Below, one piece after another: positions 27,396 through 35,424 of a stretch of DNA of 64,000 nucleotides. Source of the DNA: Leucobacter zeae. GTDB taxonomy: Bacteria > Actinomycetota > Actinomycetes > Actinomycetales > Microbacteriaceae. The stretch spans positions 62,001-126,000 of the forward strand of contig NZ_QYAB01000003.1 of NCBI RefSeq assembly GCF_016758175.1. The letters run 5' to 3'. The notes under the pieces were generated by a model, which saw nothing but the letters and a program-made list of their open reading frames with translations, was not told the origin of the DNA and made no database searches. Position 1 is the first letter of the stretch. Every line of letters starts with the position of its first letter. Made by a program: the position numbers and the translations under genes.

Positions 27396-28795
27396 CGCTG
27401 CTCACCCTTCGCATCGGCGCGGTCGTTGTCGGCGCCGTCGTTGTCGGTGCCGTCGGTCGCGACGGCGCCCTCGGCCGCAGCGGCCTTCCGCGCGGCCTTC
27501 TCCGCCGCCGCTTCTTCGGCGGCCGCCTCCTTGGCGAGGCGCTCCGCCTCCTTCGCCGCCTCGTCGTCACGGACGGCCGACTGCGCCACCGAGTACACGG
27601 GGGGAGCGGCGCCCGGCTTCACCTTCGCCGGCTTCACCGTACCCTTGCGGATGCGCACCGCGTAGCCCGACTCCGCGACGTCGGGCACGGGCACGGCGTT
27701 CGAATGGTCGACCTTGTTGCGGCTCGAGCGCCAGAAGATGAAGAGGATGAAGAGGAGCCCGAACACCGCGTCGATGACGACGCCGACCATGCCCGTGTGC
27801 GCGATCGCAGCGGCGATCGCGCCGACCGCGCCTGCCGCCGGGAGCGTGAAGAGCCAGCCCGAGGCGATGCGCCCGACCGTGCGCCACCGCACGCTCGATC
27901 CGCGGCGCCCCAGGCCGGATCCGATGACCGATCCCGACGCCACCTGCGTGGTCGACAGCGCGAAGCCGAGGTGGCTCGAGGCGAGGATCGTCGCGGCAGT
28001 GCTCGTCTCGGCGGCGAAGCCCTGCGCGGGCTTGACCTGGGTGAGGCCCGCCCCCAGGGTGCGGATGATGCGCCAGCCGCCCGAGTACGTGCCGAGGGCG
28101 ATCGCGAGCGCGCAGGTCACGACGACCCACAGGTGCGGACCGGTGCCCGGCTCCTGCATGTTGGCGGCGACGAGGGTCAGGGTGATCACGCCCATGGTCT
28201 TCTGCGCGTCGTTCGTGCCGTGCGCGAGCGCGATGAGCGACGACGAGGCGATCTGGGCGTAGCGGAAGCGGCCGCGCCCGTCCTTCTTCCCGTCGTGCCG
28301 GCGCGTGATCGCGTAGGCCACCTTCGTCGCGGTGAACGCCACGATGCCGGCCGTCAGGGGCGCGGCGACCATCGGGATGAGGATCTTGGAGAGGAAGACG
28401 CCGCCGTTGATGGCCGCGGCTCCGGCGCCGACGATCGCCGCGCCGATGAGCCCGCCGAAGAGGGCGTGCGACGAGCTCGAGGGCAGGCCGTAGAGCCAGG
28501 TGACGAGGTTCCAGACGATCGCGCCGATGAGCCCGGCGAAGATGAGCTCGGGGGTGATCAGCACCCCTCCGTCGCCCTCGTTGATGAGGCCGCCCGAGAT
28601 GGTCTTCGCGACCTCCGTCGAGAGGAAGGCCCCGACCAGGTTGAGGATCGCGGCCAGCAGCACGGCCGTCTTGGGCTTCAGGGCGCCGGTCGCGATGGGC
28701 GTCGCCATCGCGTTCGCGGTGTCGTGGAAGCCGTTCGTGAAGTCGAAGAAGAGTGCCAGCACGATTACCAGCAACACGATGATCGTCAGTTCCAC
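27392..28795 (-). CDS. Inorganic phosphate transporter, Pit family
   Basis: A 467-residue permease taking up metal-phosphate with a proton. The two duplicated signatures are present: DFTNGFHDTANAMA near the N-terminus and ALAHGTNDAQKTMGVI in the second half, with about ten helices. The C-terminal 75 residues are an Ala/Glu/Lys-rich cytoplasmic tail, longer than usual. GTG 28795 has a weak ribosome site. A PHO-box-like repeat lies about 150 bases upstream, suggesting PhoP control. Confidence 0.9.
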   Translation of the reverse strand: MELTIIVLLVIVLALFFDFTNGFHDTANAMATPIATGALKPKTAVLLAAILNLVGAFLSTEVAKTISGGLINEGDGGVLITPELIFAGLIGAIVWNLVTWLYGLPSSSSHALFGGLIGAAIVGAGAAAINGGVFLSKILIPMVAAPLTAGIVAFTATKVAYAITRRHDGKKDGRGRFRYAQIASSSLIALAHGTNDAQKTMGVITLTLVAANMQEPGTGPHLWVVVTCALAIALGTYSGGWRIIRTLGAGLTQVKPAQGFAAETSTAATILASSHLGFALSTTQVASGSVIGSGLGRRGSSVRWRTVGRIASGWLFTLPAAGAVGAIAAAIAHTGMVGVVIDAVFGLLFILFIFWRSSRNKVDHSNAVPVPDVAESGYAVRIRKGTVKPAKVKPGAAPPVYSVAQSAVRDDEAAKEAERLAKEAAAEEAAAEKAARKAAAAEGAVATDGTDNDGADNDRADAKGEQR

Positions 28796-28942
28796 CGGCG
28801 TCTTTCGTTCGGGGGTCGGGGGCCTGCGGCCACCCGCGAAGTCACCTGCCGTTCATCGACTGAGCGATCCCGTTCGCAGACCCCGCGCGCGCCATATTCA
28901 TGGTTCCACCTCACCCCCGACAGGTCAAGCCAGGCCGGGCGC

Positions 28943-28964
28943 GTTCACCCCGCGTTCACCTGGA
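28943..28964. promoter_or_regulatory. PHO-box-like direct repeat upstream of the phosphate transporter
   Basis: GTTCACCCCGC followed by GTTCACCTGGA: two GTTCACC units with an 11-base period, the form recognised by PhoP in streptomycetes. It reads on the plus strand while the transporter is on the minus strand, so the orientation is opposite to the usual one. Confidence 0.5.
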
Positions 28965-28991
28965 GCGGCGTGTCGCGGCCGGGCACCGGGG

Positions 28992-30029
28992 TCACCCGAA
29001 GTTCAGTCGCACCTGCTCGTAGCGGTCGGCGGGAACCGTCTTCAGGTGGCCGACCGCCTCCGAGAGGTCCACCATCTCGATCCGGTCGCCCCGCAGTCCG
29101 GCGAGCCGGCCCCACTCCCCCGCCTCGGCCGCGTCCGCGGCCGCCATCCCCGTGCGCGTCGCGAGCACCCGATCGAACGCCGTGGGGGATCCGCCGCGCT
29201 GCGTGTGCCCGAGCACCGTCGCACGGGTCTCGATGCCGGTGCGCTGCTCGATGATCGGGGCCAGCACCTCGGCGATGCCGCCGAGTCGGGGCCGCCCGAA
29301 TCCGTCGAGGCCCGCGCGGACGGTCTGATCCGAGTCCCCCGCGAGGCGGAAGCCCTCGGCGACCACCACGAGCGACGAGCGCCCGCGATCACGGACGCTG
29401 AGCACCCACTCGCCGATCTGCTCGGCGGACTCCGGGAACTCCGGGAGCAGCATCACCTGTGCGCCGCCCGCCATGCCCGAGTGGAGCGCGATCCACCCGG
29501 CGTCCCGGCCCATCACCTCGAGCACCATGCAGCGGCGGTGGGAGTCCCCCGTGGTGCGGAGCCGATCGATGGCCTCCGCGGCGATGGACACCGCGGTGTC
29601 GAAGCCGAAGGTGTAGTCGGTGCCGCCGAGGTCGTTGTCGATGGTCTTCGGGAGGCCGATCGCACGGATGCCCGCATCGCTCAGCAGCTTGGCGACCGTC
29701 TGCGTGCCGTTGCCGCCGATGAGCAGGAACCCGTCGAGGCCGAACTCGGCCATCCGCCGCCGGATCGCGCGGAAATCCGCATCCGTGCCGTCCTTCGCCG
29801 AGAAGGGCTGCACCCGGCTGGTGCCGAGGATGACGCCGCCGAGCGGCGAGATGCCGCGGACCGCGGCACGGTCGAGCGGCACGGTGTCGCCGTCGTGGAA
29901 GCCGCGCCAGCCGTCCATGAACCCGAGCATCTCGAATCCGTGCACGTCGACGCCGCGGAGCACCGCCCCCCGGATCGCGGCGTTCATGCCGGGGCTGTCG
30001 CCGCCCGAGCAGAGCACACCGATCTTCAT
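28992..30029 (-). CDS. pfkA: 6-phosphofructokinase (ATP/PPi group III-like)
   Basis: A 345-residue kinase for fructose-6-phosphate. GGDSPGMNA (9-17), PKTIDNDLGGTDYTFGFDTA (127-146) with catalytic Asp131, and MGRDAGWIA are intact. Two positions that set phosphoryl-donor use are unusual. The GGDG/GGED position reads GGNG (Asn107 in place of the acidic residue), and Lys128 is of the PPi-dependent or actinobacterial group III type. Donor use is therefore uncertain. ATG 30029 has GGGAGG upstream. It is a single gene between the phosphate transporter and a SNF2 gene. Confidence 0.87.
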   Translation of the reverse strand: MKIGVLCSGGDSPGMNAAIRGAVLRGVDVHGFEMLGFMDGWRGFHDGDTVPLDRAAVRGISPLGGVILGTSRVQPFSAKDGTDADFRAIRRRMAEFGLDGFLLIGGNGTQTVAKLLSDAGIRAIGLPKTIDNDLGGTDYTFGFDTAVSIAAEAIDRLRTTGDSHRRCMVLEVMGRDAGWIALHSGMAGGAQVMLLPEFPESAEQIGEWVLSVRDRGRSSLVVVAEGFRLAGDSDQTVRAGLDGFGRPRLGGIAEVLAPIIEQRTGIETRATVLGHTQRGGSPTAFDRVLATRTGMAAADAAEAGEWGRLAGLRGDRIEMVDLSEAVGHLKTVPADRYEQVRLNFG

Positions 30030-30148
30030 CGCACACCTCCCGCCTCAGAGCCGGCCATGCGCACGACCCCGCTCCATCGTAGCGATGGCAGGATCGGGAC
30101 AGACATACGCGATCTCGCCAACAGTGGTCGGAATGCCGCCAGAACGAG

Positions 30149-30195
30149 GTGGATCCCGCCCGCTCCCGCGGCGTGCGGGTGCGGGCGGGATCCAC
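30149..30195 (-). terminator. Long inverted repeat downstream of the SNF2 helicase gene
   Basis: A perfect 15-base stem (30149-30163 with 30181-30195) around a 17-base loop, 17 bases after the stop. Its edge (GAGGTGGATCC) is shared with the intergenic repeats at 20.5 and 47.0 kb. Confidence 0.65.
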
Positions 30196-30212
30196 TGCGC
30201 CGCCGTCGCGGG

Positions 30213-32399
30213 TCAGTGCGAGAGCGCGCCCTCCAGCACCGCGATGAGGGCGCGCAGCTGCACGGGATCCTCGTCCTCCTCGGGAGCCGCGGCGCCGTCG
30301 AGCGCGCGGGCGGCGAGACCGGCCTTGCCGTCGATGAGCTCAGCGATCTTGGCGTCGATGGTCTGCGCCGCGATGATGCGCCACGCGGTGACCGGCTCGT
30401 CCTGTCCGATGCGGTGCACGCGATCGATCGCCTGGGTCTGCTCGGCGTCCGTCCAGCTGAGCTCCGCGAGCACCACGTTCGACGACGCCTGCAGGTTCAC
30501 GCCCACGCCGGCGGCGCTCAGCGAGCAGACGGCGACGGCGACCTCCGGATCCTTGTTGAACGCGTCGATCTGCTCCTGGCGGAACGCCGCGGTCTGATCG
30601 CCTCGGATCGACACGGTCCGGAGCCCGGCCTCGGCGAACTGCGCCTCCACCCGGTCCATGACGTCGATGTGCTTCGCGAAGAACACGACCTTGCCCACGG
30701 AGCGCGCCAGCTGGCTCGCGTAGTCCGCGGCGAGGGACGCCTTCGCCTGGCCGATCTGACGGACCATCGTGAAGACGTTGAGCCCGTCGGCGGAGGCGTT
30801 CGACTCTTCCAGCTCCTGGGCGCACACCATGCGGATGATGGCCTCGTCGCTGAGCTTCTGCCCGAGCTTTCCCGACTTGACGGCGGTGTAGCGCTCGACG
30901 AGCTTCCGGGCGAGCTTGGCCTCGGCGTCGCGGATGCCGCGGCCGAGGTCGTCGTCGAGCTCGACGGGGAGGTCGACCACGCGCTTCGCCGGCAGGTCGG
31001 CGGCGACGTCGACCTTCCGCCGTCGCACGATCCCCATCTCGATCACGCTCTGCCTGGCCTCGGGGTAGAACGCCGAATCGGCCGGCGTCCAGCCGTTGCT
31101 CTCGAGGCGGGCCATGAGTTCGGGGCCCGGCTTGTCGGATTCGGTCCACCCGAGGAAGCGCCAGATCGCACGGAAGTCGTCGATGTCGTTGATGAGCGGC
31201 GTTCCGGTCAGCGCGATGAGCAGCGGCGCGGAGCCGGGAGTCCGCGCCCGGATGCTCTCCGCGATCGCGAGCACGTTGCGCGAGCGCTGCGACTGCACGT
31301 TCTTGATCATGTGCGCCTCGTCGACGACCATGCCCGCGAACCCGAAGCGCGAGATCCAGCTGAGGTGCCGGTCGAGGATCTCGTAGTTCACGACGAAGAC
31401 GTCGGCGAACGCATCGATGTCCTGACCGTCGCCGTGGATCACGGTGACGCGGCGCTGCGGCGTCCAGCGCTGCACCTCGCGCGCCCAGTTCATCTTCACG
31501 ACGTTGGGCACGACCACGAGCAGCGGGTACGCGCCTGCGACCGATGCGGCGATGACCGACTGCGCCGTCTTGCCGAGGCCTGGCTCGTCCGCGAGCAGGA
31601 AGCTGCGGTGACCGTCGCGCACGGAGCCGAGGAAGCGGGCCTGGTGCGGCATGAGCTCGCGCCCCGCGGGAGCCAGACGATCGGGCACGGGCGGCTCGGG
31701 GAGCTCCATGCACGCCGACCCGCCGCCGCCCTGCTCGAAGGACTTCAGCAGCGGCCCGAGGAGCTCCCAGTTCGCGAGGCGCACGACCGGGGTCGGCTGC
31801 TTCGGCGGAGCGAGGTCGGGGGCGAGGAACGGGTTCGCGAGCATGCGGGCGTCGATGCCCGCCGGCTCCACCTGGCGTTCGGCCAGCTCCGGCGGCACGA
31901 ACGCCCGCACCGGCTCAGGCGCAGCCTTCTCCTCCTCGGGCAGCTCGATGCCCGCCTGCTCGAGCATCTTCCGCTTGAGCTGACGCGTGGCGTCGGTGAT
32001 CGGGGCCGCGGGCTCGAGCAGCGTGATGAGGCTCGTGTCGCGGGCGGCCGTCTTGGCGAGGATCGCCGCGACGCCGTCGAGCCGCTTCAGCGTCTCGGCG
32101 CGCTCGGACTCGCTCACCGACTCGTCGGACTTCACCCGGGCGCGCTCCTCCCGCATGAGGAGCGCGATCACGTGGAACTTCGTGCGATTGGCCGGCGTCG
32201 CCTTCCCGCGCTGCGCCGACGCCTCGACCTCGCGAACGGCGCGGGCGAGCAGCGGGATGATGCCCTCGTTGTGGGCGTGCTTGCGGCGCGCGTTCGAGCG
32301 CGATCCGGTCTGCGAACCGGACTTCGACTTCGCGGTACCCGTCTTCTGCGAGCCGTTCGACTTCGTGCCGGAACGACGCGTGGCAGTGCTGGTTGCCAA
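30213..32399 (-). CDS. SNF2-family DEAD/H-box helicase (DNA translocase)
   Basis: A 728-residue protein. The first 45 residues are a basic Ser/Thr/Gly/Lys-rich tail, then about 200 residues of unassigned helical sequence, then SNF2_N with Walker A LADEPGLGKTAQS, DEAH box VVDEAHMIKN and ALTGTPLIND, and a C-terminal helicase domain ending in QAIDRVHRIGQDEPVTAWRI. Such SMARCAL1-like translocases remodel or anneal DNA. The TTG at 32399 is the start: AGGAG sits seven bases before it and no ATG fits. It stands alone, with a terminator hairpin after it. Confidence 0.87.
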   Translation of the reverse strand: MATSTATRRSGTKSNGSQKTGTAKSKSGSQTGSRSNARRKHAHNEGIIPLLARAVREVEASAQRGKATPANRTKFHVIALLMREERARVKSDESVSESERAETLKRLDGVAAILAKTAARDTSLITLLEPAAPITDATRQLKRKMLEQAGIELPEEEKAAPEPVRAFVPPELAERQVEPAGIDARMLANPFLAPDLAPPKQPTPVVRLANWELLGPLLKSFEQGGGGSACMELPEPPVPDRLAPAGRELMPHQARFLGSVRDGHRSFLLADEPGLGKTAQSVIAASVAGAYPLLVVVPNVVKMNWAREVQRWTPQRRVTVIHGDGQDIDAFADVFVVNYEILDRHLSWISRFGFAGMVVDEAHMIKNVQSQRSRNVLAIAESIRARTPGSAPLLIALTGTPLINDIDDFRAIWRFLGWTESDKPGPELMARLESNGWTPADSAFYPEARQSVIEMGIVRRRKVDVAADLPAKRVVDLPVELDDDLGRGIRDAEAKLARKLVERYTAVKSGKLGQKLSDEAIIRMVCAQELEESNASADGLNVFTMVRQIGQAKASLAADYASQLARSVGKVVFFAKHIDVMDRVEAQFAEAGLRTVSIRGDQTAAFRQEQIDAFNKDPEVAVAVCSLSAAGVGVNLQASSNVVLAELSWTDAEQTQAIDRVHRIGQDEPVTAWRIIAAQTIDAKIAELIDGKAGLAARALDGAAAPEEDEDPVQLRALIAVLEGALSH

Positions 32400-32524
32400 T
32401 GGATCTCCTGATCGGCGTGTGCGGTCTCGGAACGCTTGCCGAGGCGCAGGCCGCCCGTCACGCCCTGAGCCTGACGCATGCGTTGCATGGGGCTCGCGAG
32501 GGGGTGTCGGAGACGACCGTTCCG

Positions 32525-33469
32525 CTAGTTTACCACTCCGAGCAGCCGGCGCGCACGAACCACGTCCGCGTCCATATGCTCGATGAGCGATTCGAGGGAC
32601 TCGAATCGGACCGTGCCGCGCAGCCGGTGGGCGAATCGGATCTCGATCGGCTCACCGTAGATGTCGCGATCGAAGTCGAGCAGGAACGCCTCCACCCGCG
32701 ACTGCCCCTCGGGCGTGAACGTCGGGTTGTTCCCGACCGAGATGGCCGTCGGCAGCCGCTCCCCGCCGAGGATCGCCCAGCCAGCGTAGACGCCGTCCGC
32801 CGGCACGAGTCCCTCGATCCTGCCGCCGAGATTCGCCGTCGGGAAGCCGAGTTCGCGCCCGCGGGCATCGCCGTGCACGACGGTTCCCCGAACGGCGGGC
32901 TCGCGCCCGAGCATGCGCGAGGCCGCGGCGACGTCACCCGACGCGATCGCGTCTCGGATCCGTGACGAGGAGACCGGCCCGTCCGCGCCGTCCCCGACCC
33001 ACTCGACGGCATCCGCGGCGAAACCGTGGAGCCCGCCGAGGGAGCGGAGCAGCGCGGCGTCCCCGGCCCCTCGGTGCCCGAACCTGAAGTCGGCGCCCAT
33101 CACGATCTCGCGCGCACCGAGCCGGCCGACGAGCACGTCGGTCACGAACTCCTCGGCGGGGATCGAGGCGAGCGCCTCGTCGAAGTCGAGCATCACGCAG
33201 ACGTCGATCCCGATCTCGGCGAACGCTTCGATGCGCTGCTCCGGGCTCGTGAGCGGCAGCGGGCATGCCTCGGGCCTGAGATAGCTCAGCGGATGGTTCG
33301 CGAACGTCACGACCACCGCCGACCGGCCCGCGGCACGCGCGGCGTCGCGCACCCGGGCGAGGATCGCGCGGTGCCCGAGATGGACCCCGTCGAACTTGCC
33401 GATGGCGACGCAGCTGCCGACGGGGAAGTCGGCCGGATCGATCGCGGCGAGCGACTCGAGGACGCGCAT
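32525..33469 (-). CDS. ribF: Bifunctional riboflavin kinase/FAD synthetase
   Basis: A 314-residue enzyme making FMN and FAD. The N-terminal adenylyltransferase shows VAIGKFDGVHLGHRAIL (21-37) and SSSRIRDAI. The C-terminal flavokinase shows RGTVVHGDARGRELGFPTANL. The ATG at 33469 overlaps the stop of the upstream membrane-protein gene by one base (TGATG), so the two are coupled. Confidence 0.95.
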   Translation of the reverse strand: MRVLESLAAIDPADFPVGSCVAIGKFDGVHLGHRAILARVRDAARAAGRSAVVVTFANHPLSYLRPEACPLPLTSPEQRIEAFAEIGIDVCVMLDFDEALASIPAEEFVTDVLVGRLGAREIVMGADFRFGHRGAGDAALLRSLGGLHGFAADAVEWVGDGADGPVSSSRIRDAIASGDVAAASRMLGREPAVRGTVVHGDARGRELGFPTANLGGRIEGLVPADGVYAGWAILGGERLPTAISVGNNPTFTPEGQSRVEAFLLDFDRDIYGEPIEIRFAHRLRGTVRFESLESLIEHMDADVVRARRLLGVVN

Positions 33470-33954
33470 CAGAGCCGCCCTCCGGCCCCGGCGCCGCGAG
33501 CCGCGTCGGCACCGCGGCTGCGGGCGAGCCAGGCGAGGCCCAGCACGGGCAGCACCAGCGGGATGAACACGTAGCCGCGCCCGAAGTACGACCAGACGGA
33601 GTCGTGCCCGAACAGCTCGGGGACCGCGATGCTCAGCACACCGACCACCAGGACGCCGGCGAGCTCGAAGCTCAGCGCCACGGCCGCGACGGTGCGCCAG
33701 GCACCGCGGCGCTTGATGAGGGCGACCGTCGCGACGATGTAGACGACCGCGGCGAGGGCCGACAGCGAGTATGCGACAGGGGCCTCTTCGAACTTGCGGG
33801 CGATCTGGTAGACCGAACGGAACGTGGCGGCGATCGCGAGCACGATGTAGACGGCGATCAGCACCCGGCCGAGTCCGCCGATGCGATCGCGCGCTGCGTC
33901 GTCACCGGGTGCGTCGATCACGGTTCCTGGGTCACGGTTGTCGGCGTTCGGCAC
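33469..33954 (-). CDS. Four-helix membrane protein coupled to ribF, function unknown
   Basis: A 161-residue protein with a polar N-terminus and four predicted helices (about 31-47, 62-80, 90-110 and 125-145). GTG 33954 lies seven bases after TACACT (leaderless), and the stop overlaps the ribF start. I recognise no family. A transport or flavin-related role is suggested only by the coupling. Confidence 0.7.
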   Translation of the reverse strand: MPNADNRDPGTVIDAPGDDAARDRIGGLGRVLIAVYIVLAIAATFRSVYQIARKFEEAPVAYSLSALAAVVYIVATVALIKRRGAWRTVAAVALSFELAGVLVVGVLSIAVPELFGHDSVWSYFGRGYVFIPLVLPVLGLAWLARSRGADAARGAGAGGRL

Positions 33955-33961
33955 GCGCTTC

Positions 33962-33967
33962 AGTGTA
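33962..33967 (-). promoter_or_regulatory. -10 box TACACT for the membrane protein-ribF operon (leaderless)
   Basis: Seven bases before GTG 33954; no Shine-Dalgarno is present. Confidence 0.5.
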
Positions 33968-34008
33968 CCCGCCCACGGCCGGCCGGTGCGGCCCGCCGAC
34001 TCGCGGGC

Positions 34009-35385
34009 TCACGAGCCGACAGTGGCGAGGAACGCCTCGCCGTGCCCGGTGAGCACGATCGGCTCGCCCGCGGACACATAGAGCGACTGCCCGCGCCGCG
34101 CGCTCGCCACCTCGGCGAAGCCGGGGGCCTCCGCACCCCCGGAGTCCGCCCCGGCCTCCTGGCGGCCGTTCGGATCGCCCGCCGCCCGCTCCACGCGGAT
34201 CCTCCCGGAGGTCACGATGAGCACGATCGGAGCATCCGCGGGGATCTCGACGACTTCGGAGGAACCGCTGTCGACCGTGGCTCCGAGCGCCCCGTCGACC
34301 GCGCCCCGCGCCTCGCCTGTGTCGGGCTCGCACAGCGTCGCGCGCATGAGCCGGAAATCGGGCACCGGAGGCACCCATTCGACGAGGCCGTGCGCGAGGC
34401 GGCGCGAGGCGAAGCGCGGATCGTCGAGCTCGCCCGTGTCCACGACGCGGCAGAGTTCCGCGACATCGATGTGCTTCCGGGTCAGCCCGGCCCGGAGCAC
34501 GTTGTCCGAGGCGGCCATGACCTCGACCCCGACACCGCTGAGGTAGGCGTGCATCTGGCGTGCTCCGAGGAAGAGCGCCTCGCCGGGGGCGAGCCGCACG
34601 AGATGCAGCAGCAGCGAGACGAGCACGCCGGGATCGCCCGGGTAGGCGCGGACGAGCTCGCGGAGCGCCGCGATGCGCTCGGGATCGATGCCGCAGTCTT
34701 CGGACGGGGTCACCGCGGCGAGCGCTGCGACGACCTCGGGGTCGCAGCTGAACACCCGCTCGAGGAACTCGCGCCTGACGTCCTTCCCGGTCGTGCCCGC
34801 CTGGCCCTCGGGCCGGGCGGCCGGGCCGCCCAGCCCATCGGCGAGACGTTCGAGCGCGGCCGACCCGTGCGCGTCCCCGAGCCGGTCAGCGGCCCTGGCC
34901 AACAGCACGAGGTCCCGGCGCGCCTCGTCGAGCGGCCGGAACCCGCTGAGCGCCGTCATCTCGCCGAGGGCCACCAGCAGCTCCGGCTTGTGGTTCGGGT
35001 CGCCGTAGTTGCGCTCCCGCGCGGTGCGCGGCACCCCGGCGGCCTCCTCGGCCGCGAACCCGGCAGCGGCCTGATCCCGGTCCGGATGGACCTGCAGCGA
35101 GAGAGGCGCGCCGATCGCGAGCACCTTGAGCAGGAAGGGCAGATGCCCGCCGTCGACGCCGTAGCGCTCCGGGTCGCTCTCGATGAGGTCGATCAGCGTC
35201 GGCTTCGCGGATGCGCCGTGCCGCTGCCCCACGGCCTTCGCCACGTGCGCGGGGGACCCCGGGTGCGCGCCGAGCCAGAGCTCGGCCTGCGGCTCCCCGG
35301 TGGGGGCGACGCCGAGCATGTCGGGCAGTGCGTCCCGAGAGCCCCACGCGTACGACCGCGGGGTGTTCTCGATGAAGATCAGCAC
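34009..35385 (-). CDS. manA: Mannose-6-phosphate isomerase, class I
   Basis: A 458-residue zinc enzyme interconverting mannose-6-P and fructose-6-P, feeding GDP-mannose and other activated sugars. Seen: ENTPRSYAWGS at the start, LQVHPDRDQA and PNHKPELLVAL with metal ligands, LGARQMHAYLSG, and RAGLTRKHIDVAEL. It is somewhat longer than the 390-400 residues usual for the family owing to a variable C-terminal domain. GTG 35385 has GGAGGAG upstream. It is divergent from the Wzy/ligase-like gene and opens the surface-polysaccharide region. Confidence 0.92.
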   Translation of the reverse strand: MLIFIENTPRSYAWGSRDALPDMLGVAPTGEPQAELWLGAHPGSPAHVAKAVGQRHGASAKPTLIDLIESDPERYGVDGGHLPFLLKVLAIGAPLSLQVHPDRDQAAAGFAAEEAAGVPRTARERNYGDPNHKPELLVALGEMTALSGFRPLDEARRDLVLLARAADRLGDAHGSAALERLADGLGGPAARPEGQAGTTGKDVRREFLERVFSCDPEVVAALAAVTPSEDCGIDPERIAALRELVRAYPGDPGVLVSLLLHLVRLAPGEALFLGARQMHAYLSGVGVEVMAASDNVLRAGLTRKHIDVAELCRVVDTGELDDPRFASRRLAHGLVEWVPPVPDFRLMRATLCEPDTGEARGAVDGALGATVDSGSSEVVEIPADAPIVLIVTSGRIRVERAAGDPNGRQEAGADSGGAEAPGFAEVASARRGQSLYVSAGEPIVLTGHGEAFLATVGS

Positions 35386-35411
35386 GCCACTCCTCCGCTC
35401 ACAGCATGCTC

Positions 35412-35417
35412 TACCAT
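35412..35417 (+). promoter_or_regulatory. -10 box TACCAT for the Wzy/ligase-like gene (leaderless)
   Basis: Seven bases before ATG 35425, with no Shine-Dalgarno. Confidence 0.45.
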
Positions 35418-35424
35418 ACCGACT

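Noticed and set aside
33604-35424. Plus-strand frame running into the ligase-like gene
   Set aside because: Upstream part is antisense to manA and the membrane protein gene; a leaderless promoter and ATG at 35425 mark the real start.
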